Notes under the pieces: model-generated
Told to the model about the DNA's origin: nothing
Database searches by the model: none
What the model saw: the letters and a program-made list of their open reading frames with translations, nothing else
Part shown: positions 26,348 to 36,276 of the stretch, in pieces
How positions within the stretch are numbered: position 1 is the first letter of the stretch
Layout of the letters: each line of letters opens with the position of its first letter
Translations under genes and position numbers: made by a program
Assembly (NCBI GenBank): GCA_013204985.1
Contig: JABMLG010000003.1
Span: forward strand, 496,001 to 560,000
From: Microbacteriaceae bacterium VKM Ac-2855
GTDB taxonomy: Bacteria > Actinomycetota > Actinomycetes > Actinomycetales > Microbacteriaceae
Reading direction: 5' to 3'
Length of the DNA stretch: 64,000 nucleotides

Positions 26348-28627
26348 ATGCCCCGCTCCTCCCTGCGCCCGCGTCTCGCGGCCGTCGCGCTGGCCTTCGG
26401 CCTCCTCGGTGCCGGAGCCGTCGCGGCTCCCGCGTCCGCCGTGGCTCCGGCATCCTCCCCGGCCGACGTCGTTCCCCGTGCGGACCAGCCGGGAACACCG
26501 GCGGATGCGGCCCCCGAGACGACATCGCAGGTTCCACCTTCCGCCACGACGGGGACGCTCCGAGGAACCGTGAGCATCGAGGGCGGCGGCGAGCTCTCGG
26601 ATCGTGTCTCCGTGGAGGCGATCGACGTGAAGACGGGATACTCCTTCATCGAGACGACCGATCTTCAGGGTGCGTACTCCTTGACGTTGAACGCCTCGAC
26701 CTACGCGGTGGCCTTCCGCCCGTGGACCAGTGTGCCGCTGGCCAGCGAATGGTGGGACGACAAGAAGACCCGAGACTCTGCCAATCCCGTCACGATCACC
26801 GCCGGTACGACTGTCGTCGCGGACGCGGAGCTGGATAGCGGCGGGTCGATCTCCGGTCGTGTGACCTGCGCAGGCGCGCCCGTCGTCAACGGATCGGTGA
26901 CCGCGGCACCGATCTCGGGCGGCGGTTACAACCGCTCGGTCTTCACGGACCAGGACGGCCGTTACACCGTGGTCGGACTCCAGGAGGGCGGCTACGAACT
27001 GAGCTTCAGCAACTCCGGCTCCTGCGTCGGTGAGTGGTGGAAGGATTCGAGTTCTCGCGCGGGATCCACTCCGGTCACGATCGGCTCGAAGCAGAACAGG
27101 ACCGGTATCGATGCCGACCTGCAGGTCGGCGGTGCGATCAGCGGCTCGATCGTGGGCGGTGCTGCTGCGGGCGGGACGGTGTACGCGTACACGGCCGGCG
27201 CGAACCCGCTGGCCTCCAGCGCCGTCGGCTCAGCGGTCGTGACGGCCGGTTCCTCCGACTACACGATCTCCCCGCTGCGTCCTGGTTCCTACTACGTCTA
27301 CTTCTCGCCGAACTCGAATGCTGTGCAGCGCCAGTGGTATTCATCGGCTGCGACGAGCGCCACGGCCACGGCGGTCTCGGTCACGTCCGGTAACACGAGG
27401 TCCGGCACCAATTTCAGCGCCCTCGCAACGGTGTCCATCTCTGGACGCGTCGTGGACACCGCCGGCGCGCCGGTGCCGTACACCACCGTAACGGCGACGG
27501 TGGCAGACGCTCCGACCAATGAGGGCGTCTACTACGGCTCGGTGGACACCAACGGGAACTACTCGATCCCCGGCCTGGTCAATGGGACTTACACGGTCGG
27601 GTTCCGCAACTACAGCACGTCGACCTCCTGGGCCTCACAGTGGTACGAGAATTCGCCGACGAGTTCCGGAGCGAAGCCGATCGTGGTCGGCGCGAACGGC
27701 GCTTCCTCGATCGACGCGACCCTCCAACGTGGCGGCTCGCTGAGCGGAACGGTCACGGCCGTGGATGCGCAGGGACAGCAGACGGCCACCCTCGCCGAGG
27801 ACGTCATTGCCGTGCCCTACACCTCATCCGGTTCCGGCTGGATGGCGATGCGCGACTACGCGAGCAGTGTTTCGTCGTCCTCCGGTGCGTATCAGATCAT
27901 CGGTCTCGCGGCCGGCAGCTACCGTGTCGGTTTCGAGGGCGCCTCGACGTCGGGCTCGTCGTACTACGGGGCCGCCTATTACGGTGATGCGTCATCGGTC
28001 CTCACTGCGCGCGACGTGGCGGTGACGGCAGGAGCAGATCAGGCGGGAGTCGACGCGACGATCGCGCCCAAGGGCTTCCAGCCGTCTTTCTCCGACGTGA
28101 CGTATTCGAACCCGTTCTTCTCGGATATCGAATGGATGTCGAGATCAGGCATCTCGACCGGCTACGTCAACCCGGACGGGTCGAGGTCGTACCGGCCGAC
28201 GGCGGTTGTGTCCCGTCAGGCGATGGCGTCGTTCTTGTACGAGTACTCGGGCGACACGTTCACACCGCCTCCGACGCCGTCGTTCTCGGATGTGCCGGTC
28301 TCGCATCCGTTCTACACGGCGATCGAATGGATGAAGGCCGAGGGCATTTCGACCGGCAACGCGGATGGGACCTATCGGCCCAACGACGCCGTCTCGCGGC
28401 AGGCGATGTCGGCGTTCCTCGCTCGGATGAGCGGCGAGACGATCCCGGTGCCGGTATCCGGATCGTTCTCGGACGTGCCACCGAGCAACCCGTTCTTCGC
28501 TCAGATCGAGTGGATGAAGACGGAGGGCATCTCCACCGGCTATCCGGACGGTACCTTCCGCCCGCTGGACAGCGTCACGCGACAGGCGATGGCGGCGTTC
28601 CTGCATCGCTACGACCTCCGCGAATGA
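26348..28627 (+). CDS. Secreted surface protein: five carboxypeptidase-regulatory-like repeats plus three SLH-like repeats
   Basis: 759 aa. A signal peptide is cut after about residue 32 (APASAVA). Five beta-sandwich repeats follow; their first strands are GTLRGTVSI, GSISGRVTC, GAISGSIVG, VSISGRVVD and GSLSGTVTA. Each is about 95 residues and ends near (S/Q)-x-W(W/Y)-x-(D/S). From Phe581 to the end are three SLH-like repeats of the form F-DV-NPFF-IEWM-GISTG-DGT-RP-V-RQAMAAFL. The repeats probably anchor the protein to the cell wall while the sandwich repeats project outward. The binding partner is not known. It opens the surface-glycan region. Confidence 0.88.
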   Translation: MPRSSLRPRLAAVALAFGLLGAGAVAAPASAVAPASSPADVVPRADQPGTPADAAPETTSQVPPSATTGTLRGTVSIEGGGELSDRVSVEAIDVKTGYSFIETTDLQGAYSLTLNASTYAVAFRPWTSVPLASEWWDDKKTRDSANPVTITAGTTVVADAELDSGGSISGRVTCAGAPVVNGSVTAAPISGGGYNRSVFTDQDGRYTVVGLQEGGYELSFSNSGSCVGEWWKDSSSRAGSTPVTIGSKQNRTGIDADLQVGGAISGSIVGGAAAGGTVYAYTAGANPLASSAVGSAVVTAGSSDYTISPLRPGSYYVYFSPNSNAVQRQWYSSAATSATATAVSVTSGNTRSGTNFSALATVSISGRVVDTAGAPVPYTTVTATVADAPTNEGVYYGSVDTNGNYSIPGLVNGTYTVGFRNYSTSTSWASQWYENSPTSSGAKPIVVGANGASSIDATLQRGGSLSGTVTAVDAQGQQTATLAEDVIAVPYTSSGSGWMAMRDYASSVSSSSGAYQIIGLAAGSYRVGFEGASTSGSSYYGAAYYGDASSVLTARDVAVTAGADQAGVDATIAPKGFQPSFSDVTYSNPFFSDIEWMSRSGISTGYVNPDGSRSYRPTAVVSRQAMASFLYEYSGDTFTPPPTPSFSDVPVSHPFYTAIEWMKAEGISTGNADGTYRPNDAVSRQAMSAFLARMSGETIPVPVSGSFSDVPPSNPFFAQIEWMKTEGISTGYPDGTFRPLDSVTRQAMAAFLHRYDLRE

Positions 28628-28667
28628 GCATCGCTGGCGTCTGGGGGCGCGTTCCCGGTCGCCTGCG

Positions 28668-30638
28668 ATGACGGGTGGAACCCGCGACCGCTTCGCATCG
28701 GCGGCCCTGATCGCCGCCGTGCTCGCCACCATCGTGCTCCTTCCGGGTGCGATGAACCGCTGGGTGCTGCCCAAGGAACTCGTCCTCGCGATCGCCCTGC
28801 TCCTCGGTGTCCTCGGTACCTCCAGCGGACGGCTGCCGCGCTGGATCGTGGTCTACATCACGGCTGCGGTCGCCGTTCTCCTGCTCGCGGCCGTCACCGG
28901 CGCGGCGCCCCTCTCGCAGCTCGCCGGCCGGTGGCCGCGATACGAGGGCCTCATCTCGCTGCCGGTTTACATCGGCGCCGTGTGGCTCGGAGCACGATTG
29001 CTCGGACCAGGAGCCGGGCCTGGCCGCATCGCCCTGTTCGTTCGCTTGTCATCGATCACCGCGATCGCGATCGGATCCGTCGCGGTCCTCGAGGCCGCGG
29101 GGGCGCGTCCGATCCCTGGCGATCTCGCGCGGCCGGGTTCCCTGCTGGGCAACGCCACGGATCAAGGCGCCGTGGGGGTCGTTCTGACCGCTGTGCTCGC
29201 GATCGCGACCCGTCGAGCATGGCACGAGGGCTTCGCACGCGACCGGTTGCTGGTAACAGCCGGGCTGGGGGCGGCGATCGCTAGCGTGGTGCTCTCGGCC
29301 TCGCGCAGCGCGCTGGTGGGGCTGGCTGCGGTCGCCGTGCTCGCCCTCGCGATGGCGGCCTCGAGCGGAGCCCTGCGCCGGCGGGAGACGCTCCGGTTCG
29401 GCCTGATCGCGGTCGTGGTGCTCGTGGCGGTGTTCGTCATCCCGTTGAGTCGGGATCGTGTGCTGGGTCTGAGCCCTTTGGCGGCGAGCTCGGCCGAGGC
29501 TCGATGGTCGATGTGGGCTCAGAGCTTCCGGATGGTGGCCGAGACGCCGTTGCTCGGCGTCGGTCCGAGCGGCTTCATGGACCGGCTCTCGGCGCTGCAC
29601 GGCGAGGACTGGTTCGCGCTCAACGGTTCCGGATCCACGACCGACTCCCCTCACGACGTGATGCTGCAGGTGCTGGCCGCGGGTGGGGTCGTTCTCCTGG
29701 TACCGGCGGTCGTCGCCGGAGTTCTGGTGATGCAGAGGGGTCTCGGCGCGTGGCGCGCTGCGTCGGCGGTGGTCCACTCCGAGAGAAAGAGGGCGGATGA
29801 GCAGCGCGCCGCGGCGCAGATGAAGCAGGTCTCTCGAAGTCGGAAGAAGAAGGCAGACTCTCCGACAGTCGTCACGATCGCTGCCGTCGACACCTCGCGC
29901 CGCGATCTTCTGGGTGGCGCACTGCTCGGCGTGGTCGGCTACCTCGTCGTTCTCAGCACGCACTTCACGATCGCCGGCACGATCGTGCTCCCGGCGATGC
30001 TCGCGGGCGCCCTGGTCGGTGTTCCAGCGGTCCGCGAGCGGCCCCCGCTGCGTCGCGCGCTCGCCGTCGCCTCCGCCGCCTGGGTCGTTGTGCTCGGAAC
30101 GGCGACCAGCGCCGAGCTGCCCCTGCAGGTGGGCGTCGAAGCGGCTGCCCGCGGCGATGTCGTTACGGCGGAGCGGGCTTTCGACACCGCGAGTGCCCTG
30201 CGGCCGTGGGACGCCGATGTGACGCTGATCGCCGCCCAGTCGCTGGCCGGAGCCGCAGACACCGGTGCCGTCGGAGCGCCGGCCGCGGCCGCGCGCTGGG
30301 GGACTCTCGCGGTCTCACGACTGCCGGCGTCGGTGCTCGCCGCCAAAGCCCTGGCGGTTGCGCAGCAGTACACGGGAGACGTGGCTGCCGCGGTGGCGAC
30401 GCTCCGCGATCTCGACGCCCGCGCTCCCAACGATCCCGAGACGACGCATCGACTCGGCGGCCTGCTCCTGCTCCTGGGCGATCCCGACGCGGGCCGCCTC
30501 CTGCAACGTGCGGTCGAGCTCGACCCGAGTGATGTTGACGCGTGGACGACCTTGCGCTTCTGGGCCCAGCAGGTCGACGATCGCGGTGTTCTCGAGCGGG
30601 CCGACGTGGCGCTCGCTCGCCTGCGGCTCGCGCCGTAA
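28668..30638 (+). CDS. O-antigen ligase/polymerase-like membrane protein with C-terminal TPR domain
   Basis: 656 aa. About 11-13 membrane helices (to about residue 490) include the Wzy_C/WaaL signature region ARWSMWAQSFRMVAETPLLGVGPSGFMD followed by SPHDVMLQVLAAGG, with the large outer loop and conserved His. A basic cytoplasmic insert RKRADEQ...KQVSRSRKKK lies near 375-400. The C-terminal 160 residues are TPR-like (AARGDVVTAERAFDTASALRPWD, LGDPDAGRLLQRAVELDPSDVDAW). It likely joins or polymerises lipid-linked glycans on the outer face. Ligase and polymerase cannot be told apart from sequence. Confidence 0.82.
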   Translation: MTGGTRDRFASAALIAAVLATIVLLPGAMNRWVLPKELVLAIALLLGVLGTSSGRLPRWIVVYITAAVAVLLLAAVTGAAPLSQLAGRWPRYEGLISLPVYIGAVWLGARLLGPGAGPGRIALFVRLSSITAIAIGSVAVLEAAGARPIPGDLARPGSLLGNATDQGAVGVVLTAVLAIATRRAWHEGFARDRLLVTAGLGAAIASVVLSASRSALVGLAAVAVLALAMAASSGALRRRETLRFGLIAVVVLVAVFVIPLSRDRVLGLSPLAASSAEARWSMWAQSFRMVAETPLLGVGPSGFMDRLSALHGEDWFALNGSGSTTDSPHDVMLQVLAAGGVVLLVPAVVAGVLVMQRGLGAWRAASAVVHSERKRADEQRAAAQMKQVSRSRKKKADSPTVVTIAAVDTSRRDLLGGALLGVVGYLVVLSTHFTIAGTIVLPAMLAGALVGVPAVRERPPLRRALAVASAAWVVVLGTATSAELPLQVGVEAAARGDVVTAERAFDTASALRPWDADVTLIAAQSLAGAADTGAVGAPAAAARWGTLAVSRLPASVLAAKALAVAQQYTGDVAAAVATLRDLDARAPNDPETTHRLGGLLLLLGDPDAGRLLQRAVELDPSDVDAWTTLRFWAQQVDDRGVLERADVALARLRLAP

Positions 30639-30698
30639 TCGCGTCGATACAGTTGCAGGGGTCGCGATGAACGGACATCGCGCGAGGAGGACGATCAG

Positions 30699-32756
30699 GT
30701 GGCTTCGATGGGCACGGAAGAACAACGGGCGGCCGCGCGAGACGCGCTGGAGCCGATCGTGCTGGTCGACCGCGGATCGAGTTACCGCGACGGGGCGGAA
30801 TCGGTTCTCGTCGATCTCGTGTCCGGCGCGACCGACATCACCTCCACGAGCGATGAGATGCTCGCGAACGCGGTGGACTGGCCGCAGCGGTACCACGTCG
30901 ATCCCGCTCGCGCGAACGTTCTGCGCGCCCTCGACCTGCCCGCGGACGCCGTTGTGCTCGAGGTCGGCTCCGGGTGCGGCGCGATCACCCGGTACCTCGG
31001 CGAGACGGTCGCGCACGTGGATTCTCTCGAGCCCGTACCCTCCCGCGCCCGCGTAGCGCGTCTTCGGACACGCGATCTGCCCAACGTCGACGTCTTCGTC
31101 GGGCAGGTACAGGACCTGCCCGACGATGAGCGTTACGACGTGGTGGTCGTCGTCGGTGTCCTCGAGTACGTCGGGAACGGATCCGTGGATCCGGCCCCGT
31201 ACCGCGAGTTCCTCGACGCGTGTCACCGTCGCCTGCGCCCCGGCGGAAGCCTGGTGCTGGCGATCGAGAACAGGTTCGGCGTGAAGTACTTGGCAGGCGC
31301 GCCCGAGGACCACTACGGCGTTCCCTACGTTGGCGTCGACGGGTACGCACGCGGCGAGCTCGCGCGGACCTTCAGCCGTCGCGAGCTGGTCGAGATGCTC
31401 GAGCAGGAGCGATTCGGCACCCGCTCCTTGATCGCCTTCCCCGATTACAAGCTCACGCGCGTCGTTTTCGATCCGGAGCGGCTCGATGACCTGCCGGCCC
31501 GCGAATTGCTCGCAGCCGTGCCGACGTTCCCGAGCCCGGACTGGACCGGCACCCGCGCGGCGGGGCCCGACGAGCGGCGGCTGTGGTCGGGATTCGTCGA
31601 CGCCGGCCTGGCGGCCGACACGGGTAACTCGCTGGTGATGCTGGCGCACAAGGGCGAACGCCCCGCTGCCGTTCTCTGGCCGGCGGAGCGAGCCGGCCGG
31701 TACTTCTCGCGCGAGCGCCGCCCCGGCTTCACCTCGGTCGCGACCGTGGTGCGCGAGAACCAGTCGGTCGTCGTCCGTCGCGCACCCCTGGTGCCGGATG
31801 CGGCGCCACCCGGCACGGACGCGGTCACCGAGTCCGAGGTCGCCTTCGTCTCGGGCACCGACCTGGTCGATCGCTTGACCGGCGCTGAATTGGAGGAGGC
31901 GCGCGCCCTGTTCTCCGCGTGGCATTCGCTCGCCGACGGCGCAGCGGCACGCGGTGAGCTGTCCTTCGACTTCGTTCCGCACAATCTGCGGGTCGCGGCG
32001 GACGGCTCGCTCGTCTTCATCGATGACGAATGGCGTCCGACGTTGTCGGACTCGGCCTCGGTCCTGCGGCGCGGAGTCGTGCTCACGGCGGTTCATCTGC
32101 AGCGCGTCGGCGTCGCCGGAACCTGGGGCGACCGTGCGACGGGTCGCGACCTGGCGGTGCTGATGGGTTCGTGGGTGGGCCTGGGGGCGGATGACGGCTG
32201 GATCGCCGCCGCGATCGATCGGGAGGCCGAGTTGCAGGTGCGCGTCGGACAGCGCGGGCCGGTGACGACGCCCGAACGTCTGCGGGCGGTGCGCGCGGGG
32301 ATCGAGGCGGTTCTCGATACCACCGTCGGCGCACCCGGCGCAGGCGTCGTGCCCGCATCGGTGGCTCCCGATTCCGCACCGGATCCAGCGGATCTCGCCG
32401 CCGTCGCCGCTGCCGTCGAGGCCGACGCCGAGTTCCTGCGCCGTCTCGAGCTCGGCGACGCCGCCATTCTCGCGCTGGCGGCGACCGAGAAGCGCACCGC
32501 CGATCTGCTCGAGAGCATCCAGACGGAGAACGCGGCGCGCGAGGCCGAGATCGATCGTCACGCCGCCCTGCACGTGGAGGAAGTGCGTGATCGCTCCGCC
32601 GCCCACATCCGTCATCTCGAGGACCTCGTCCGCAGCCTGACCGCGCGCCTGGACGCGGCCGAGCTGGGCATCCGCGAGGCGCACGCCTCGACCAGCTGGC
32701 GCGTCACGACGCCCCTCCGGGTGGCCGCCCGCGCCGTGAAGAAGCACGATCGATGA
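30699..32756 (+). CDS. SAM-dependent methyltransferase of surface-glycan type with C-terminal coiled coil
   Basis: 685 aa. The N-terminal class I methyltransferase has motif I VLEVGSGCGAITRY at 86-99, an acidic DSLEPVPSR and YDVVVVVGVLEYVG as motif II, then LRPGGSLVLAIENRFGVKYLAG. The middle part (about 300-520) is of unknown function, with a kinase-like DFVPHNLRVAADGSLVFIDDEW segment. A coiled coil (about 560-660) precedes STSWRVTTPLRVAARAVK, an ending shared by many glycan-modifying enzymes. GAGGAGG precedes the GTG. It probably methylates or caps a glycan; overlap with the next gene (ATGA) shows coupling. Confidence 0.82.
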   Translation: MASMGTEEQRAAARDALEPIVLVDRGSSYRDGAESVLVDLVSGATDITSTSDEMLANAVDWPQRYHVDPARANVLRALDLPADAVVLEVGSGCGAITRYLGETVAHVDSLEPVPSRARVARLRTRDLPNVDVFVGQVQDLPDDERYDVVVVVGVLEYVGNGSVDPAPYREFLDACHRRLRPGGSLVLAIENRFGVKYLAGAPEDHYGVPYVGVDGYARGELARTFSRRELVEMLEQERFGTRSLIAFPDYKLTRVVFDPERLDDLPARELLAAVPTFPSPDWTGTRAAGPDERRLWSGFVDAGLAADTGNSLVMLAHKGERPAAVLWPAERAGRYFSRERRPGFTSVATVVRENQSVVVRRAPLVPDAAPPGTDAVTESEVAFVSGTDLVDRLTGAELEEARALFSAWHSLADGAAARGELSFDFVPHNLRVAADGSLVFIDDEWRPTLSDSASVLRRGVVLTAVHLQRVGVAGTWGDRATGRDLAVLMGSWVGLGADDGWIAAAIDREAELQVRVGQRGPVTTPERLRAVRAGIEAVLDTTVGAPGAGVVPASVAPDSAPDPADLAAVAAAVEADAEFLRRLELGDAAILALAATEKRTADLLESIQTENAAREAEIDRHAALHVEEVRDRSAAHIRHLEDLVRSLTARLDAAELGIREAHASTSWRVTTPLRVAARAVKKHDR

Positions 32757-34570
32757 GGCTGGCCCTGGTCTCGCCCGCCCGCGGCAACCGCTACATGCGC
32801 GAGATCCTCGAGGGGATCGCCTACGAGGCGAACGCGGCCGGTATCTCCGCCGCGGTGGTCGACGACGTCTTCCCCGAGGGGGACGACATCGTCTACGTCG
32901 TGATCCCGCACGAATACTTCGCGCTGGTGGCGCCCGAGGACTGGCCGGACGAATCCGTGCTGTCGCGCACCTTCGCGTTGACCGTCGAGCATCCCGGAAC
33001 GCAGTGGTTCGAGACCTCGGCCGAGCAGGCTCGGCGGTGCGGGGGGATCCTCGATATCAACCGCGATTCAGCGGCGGAGTTGCGTCGGCGCGGCCAGCCG
33101 GCGGTGCACTTCCAGCTCGGCTACACCGAGTTCAGCGACGCGTGGCACGGCGAGGACCGCCTGCGTTCGACGGACGTTCTGTACCTCGGTTCGACCGACG
33201 AGAAACGCGACCGCGCCCTCGCCGGCGCCGCGCCGTTCTGGTGGGACCGCCGTGTCCGCCTCCTGCTGCCCTCGCACGAGCCCAAGCCCGACGCCGGCGG
33301 CGACTTCATCGTCGGCCGACGCAAGCTGGAGCTGCTCAGCGACACACGGATCCTCGTCAATCTGCATCGTGACCGCTCGCGCAGCCTCGAATGGGTACGC
33401 GTGCTCGAGGCGATCGCCAACGGCGCCGTCGTCTACTCGGAGCACTCGGTCGACGCGGCGCCGTTGGTCTCCGAAGAGCACTTCGTCTCCGTGTCGCCCG
33501 AGAACCTCGGCGTCATGACGGCGAACGCGCTCGGCAACGAAGAGTATCTCGACGGCATCCGCCGACGGGCCTACGACTACATCCGTGGCTACCTCCGGCT
33601 CTCGACGTCGGTCGAGATCCTCTTGGCCGAGGCGGAGCGTCTGCTCCGCGAGCGCCCTGCGGTGCCGTCGGCGCACGAGGTGCCCGTTCCGCCGGGCCCG
33701 GTCTACCCGCGGCCCGCGTGGGAGCATTACGAAGGCACGCGCGATCACCTGGGCGAGGCGGTCGCCCGGCTCGAGAACAGGGTCGGCCAGTTGACCCGAG
33801 CGCTGGCCGCGGCGCAGGCGCCGGAGGCCGCGGCGCCTCCGGTCAACTCACCGGCGTGGCTGGTGGCGCAACCGCGGGTCTCCGTCATCATCCCGATGCA
33901 CAATGCGGCGGCCTGGATCGTCGAGTGCCTCGATTCGGCCGTTCGCAGCACCGGTGTCGCCTTCGACATCGTGGTGCTGGACGACGCCTCGACCGACGCG
34001 TCCGCGCGCATCGTGCGCGACTACATCCTGACGCACCCGGAGGTGCCGCTGCAGTTGCTGCACGCTCGGGCGAATCGGGGACCGTCGGCGACACGGAACG
34101 AGCTGCTCGAGAACGCCAGGGGCGAGTTCGTCTTCCTCCTCGACGCCGACAACGGGATCTATCCCAGCACCCTCGCGACCCTGGTCGCCGCGCTCGACGA
34201 CGACCCGAAGGCGTCCTTCGCCTACGGCATCATCTCGACCTGGCGCGACGGCATCGCCCAGAGCCTGATCAGCTCGCGCCCGTGGAACCCGCGGCTGTTC
34301 CGGTTCGGCAACTACATCGACAACATGGCGCTGCTGCGCACGGCGGAGCTGCGCGAGCTCGGCGGCTGGGACGCATCGCTGACCAACTGGGAGGATTTCC
34401 AGCTCTGGCTGCGGTATGCGGAGGCGGGGAAGTACGCGGCGTTCGTACCCTCGATCGTCGCCTGGTACCGGGTCTCGCGTTATTCGCGCAGCATGGAGGT
34501 CTCGTTGCACGCTCCGCAGCTGTGGACGGCGATGCGCTCGGTGGCGCCCGGGGTGCTGACCGACGAGTAG
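32753..34570 (+). CDS. Two-domain glycosyltransferase (GT1/CgeB-like N-terminus, GT2 C-terminus)
   Basis: 605 aa. The N-terminal half (about 1-300) resembles the glycosyltransferase fold of CgeB-like proteins: YLGSTDEKRDRAL, ILVNLHRDRSRSLEWVRVLEAIANGAVVYSE and a late YDYIRGYLR. The C-terminal half is a GT2 domain with VSVIIPMHNAAAWIVECLDSA from about 376, VVLDDASTD, and the metal-binding LLDADNG near 461. No membrane helices are seen. Donor and acceptor sugars are unknown. The last 91 bases overlap the convergent beta-helix gene. Confidence 0.85.
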   Translation: MRLALVSPARGNRYMREILEGIAYEANAAGISAAVVDDVFPEGDDIVYVVIPHEYFALVAPEDWPDESVLSRTFALTVEHPGTQWFETSAEQARRCGGILDINRDSAAELRRRGQPAVHFQLGYTEFSDAWHGEDRLRSTDVLYLGSTDEKRDRALAGAAPFWWDRRVRLLLPSHEPKPDAGGDFIVGRRKLELLSDTRILVNLHRDRSRSLEWVRVLEAIANGAVVYSEHSVDAAPLVSEEHFVSVSPENLGVMTANALGNEEYLDGIRRRAYDYIRGYLRLSTSVEILLAEAERLLRERPAVPSAHEVPVPPGPVYPRPAWEHYEGTRDHLGEAVARLENRVGQLTRALAAAQAPEAAAPPVNSPAWLVAQPRVSVIIPMHNAAAWIVECLDSAVRSTGVAFDIVVLDDASTDASARIVRDYILTHPEVPLQLLHARANRGPSATRNELLENARGEFVFLLDADNGIYPSTLATLVAALDDDPKASFAYGIISTWRDGIAQSLISSRPWNPRLFRFGNYIDNMALLRTAELRELGGWDASLTNWEDFQLWLRYAEAGKYAAFVPSIVAWYRVSRYSRSMEVSLHAPQLWTAMRSVAPGVLTDE

Positions 34571-36270
34571 CGCAGTCCGCCGCGTACCGTCGCGGGCGCC
34601 TCGGCGAGTGAATCCACGTTGCCTCGGGCGCGCGCGGCACTGAGCGAGCCGACCTCGCTGATCAGCGTCACCGTCCCGGAGGCGTAGCTGAAGTACGCTT
34701 CGCCTCCGCTGACGACGTTGTCGCGCAGCCGGGCGCGAGCGTGTTCGTCGAAGATCTGCGCGCCGGCGTTGTCGGAGATGAGATTGGCCTCCAGAGTCGC
34801 CTCGGCGACGGCGTCGCGCACGTAGACGCCGCCGCCGCCGCGCGGAGTGGACGAACGGTTGGCGCGGATGATGTCTCCCGTGATCACGGCGCGCGCGCCG
34901 TCGAGCAGGGCCACCCCACCGCCGACCAGTGCCGTGTTTCCGGTCACGTCGTTGCCGCTCATCCGCAGCCGGGCATGGGCGGCGTACACGCCGCCACCGC
35001 TCGCGGCGAGGGCACCGGTGACGGTGTTCGCGCGGATGCGGTTCCCGGTGAGTCGGACGACGGCGCCCTCGGCGATGGACACGCCGGCGCCGCCGGCGGA
35101 TGCGGAGTTGCCGGCGAGCTCGTTGTCGCGGATCGTCGGCTCGGAGTGGTCGTAGACCGCGATGCCTCCACCGAAGCCCGACCCCTCGAACAGCGGGTCC
35201 ACAACGGCTCGATTGCGGAGGATCCGGTTACCGGAGACCGTCATCGTGCTGGTCGCGGACTCCAGATGGATCCCGCCGCCGTACGCGGCCGCGTTGTCGA
35301 CGATCGTGTTGTCCACGATGGTCGCATCGACGCCGACACGGACCATCACGCCGCCACCCGCGAACTGCGCCGTGTTGGCTCGGATCAGGTTGCGGGCCAC
35401 GACCGGACGGCTGGCGACCTCCGGCAACCGGATGTCGTTCTCGAGGTAGATGGCGCCGCCGGAGGATCCGCCGTTGAGGATCTGCGCACCGGTGACCGCG
35501 TTGCCCTCGAACGTGTTGCCCACGATCGCGGGCGAGGAGTACTTCACGGCGAAGACGCCGCCGCCGAAGACACCCGCTGTGTTGTCGCTGATCGTGTTGT
35601 CGATCAGCAGCGGGGAGGATCCGTCGTAGACGAGGATCCCGCCGCCGTGGACCTCCGAGTGATTGCCGACGATGCGCATCCGCTGGATCACCGGGTTCGC
35701 GTCGAAAGCGATGGTGATCCCACCGCCCTGGCCGTCGGGGGAGTGCCCTCCGGTGATGGTGAATCCGCTGACGCGCATCCGGCTGTCGTCGGCTGCGGGA
35801 ACGTGCTGGATCATCAACGGCGAGCGGCCGGCGGGAGCGGTCAGCACGATCGACGCGGGGTCGCCCAGGCCGACCAGATCGATCGCGCGTCCATCGACCG
35901 TGACGTTCTCGACGTAGCGACCGGGCGTGATCGCGACGGTGTCGCCGGAGCGGGCGGCATCCACGGCGGCCTGGATGCTCGGATACGCGAGCCCCTCACC
36001 GACCAGCAGACGGCGCGGTCGGGCACCGTCGGCGACGGCGCCGCTCGGCAACGGCAGGGCGGGGACGGCGACGGTGAGGCGCGGGCCGCCGAGAGCGCGC
36101 GTCGGAGGGCCGATCGCGTCACTCCCCGTGGCCGGGACGGGGGTGAGCGCACCGATAGCGACGACAACGGCCGTCGCAACGAGCGTGCGCACCGCGCGGA
36201 GGCCGATCACCGCACCAGCGTACGACGCCGAGACCGACTTGGCCGCCCTGTTCGCGGCGGATACGCTCAT
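34480..36270 (-). CDS. Secreted right-handed beta-helix repeat protein
   Basis: 596 aa. A signal peptide (core LVATAVVVAIGALTPVPATG) precedes a PbH1-type parallel beta-helix of many turns with repeating GGGI/GGGV and N-x-I-x-x-N patterns (AGVFGGGVFAVKYSS, AAYGGGIHLES, ASGGGVYAAHARL). The start of the helix, YPSIQAAVDAARSGDTVAITPG, is typical of polysaccharide-degrading or -binding helices. Start uncertain: ATG at 36270, or GTG at 36210, which puts the signal peptide nearer the N-terminus. The 3' end overlaps the convergent glycosyltransferase gene. A role in trimming or binding the surface glycan is inferred from position only. Confidence 0.83.
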   Translation of the reverse strand: MSVSAANRAAKSVSASYAGAVIGLRAVRTLVATAVVVAIGALTPVPATGSDAIGPPTRALGGPRLTVAVPALPLPSGAVADGARPRRLLVGEGLAYPSIQAAVDAARSGDTVAITPGRYVENVTVDGRAIDLVGLGDPASIVLTAPAGRSPLMIQHVPAADDSRMRVSGFTITGGHSPDGQGGGITIAFDANPVIQRMRIVGNHSEVHGGGILVYDGSSPLLIDNTISDNTAGVFGGGVFAVKYSSPAIVGNTFEGNAVTGAQILNGGSSGGAIYLENDIRLPEVASRPVVARNLIRANTAQFAGGGVMVRVGVDATIVDNTIVDNAAAYGGGIHLESATSTMTVSGNRILRNRAVVDPLFEGSGFGGGIAVYDHSEPTIRDNELAGNSASAGGAGVSIAEGAVVRLTGNRIRANTVTGALAASGGGVYAAHARLRMSGNDVTGNTALVGGGVALLDGARAVITGDIIRANRSSTPRGGGGVYVRDAVAEATLEANLISDNAGAQIFDEHARARLRDNVVSGGEAYFSYASGTVTLISEVGSLSAARARGNVDSLAEAPATVRGGLRYSSVSTPGATERIAVHSCGACNETSMLRE

Positions 36271-36276
36271 CCTTGG

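Noticed and set aside
30315-32747. An 810-codon minus-strand frame opposite the methyltransferase gene
   Set aside because: Same shadow effect; no start with ribosome site and no recognisable protein features.
34741-36276. Extension of the GT2-GT4 gene upstream through the beta-helix region (a 1247-codon frame)
   Set aside because: The added 512 codons are antisense to a clear beta-helix protein and show no glycosyltransferase or other features.
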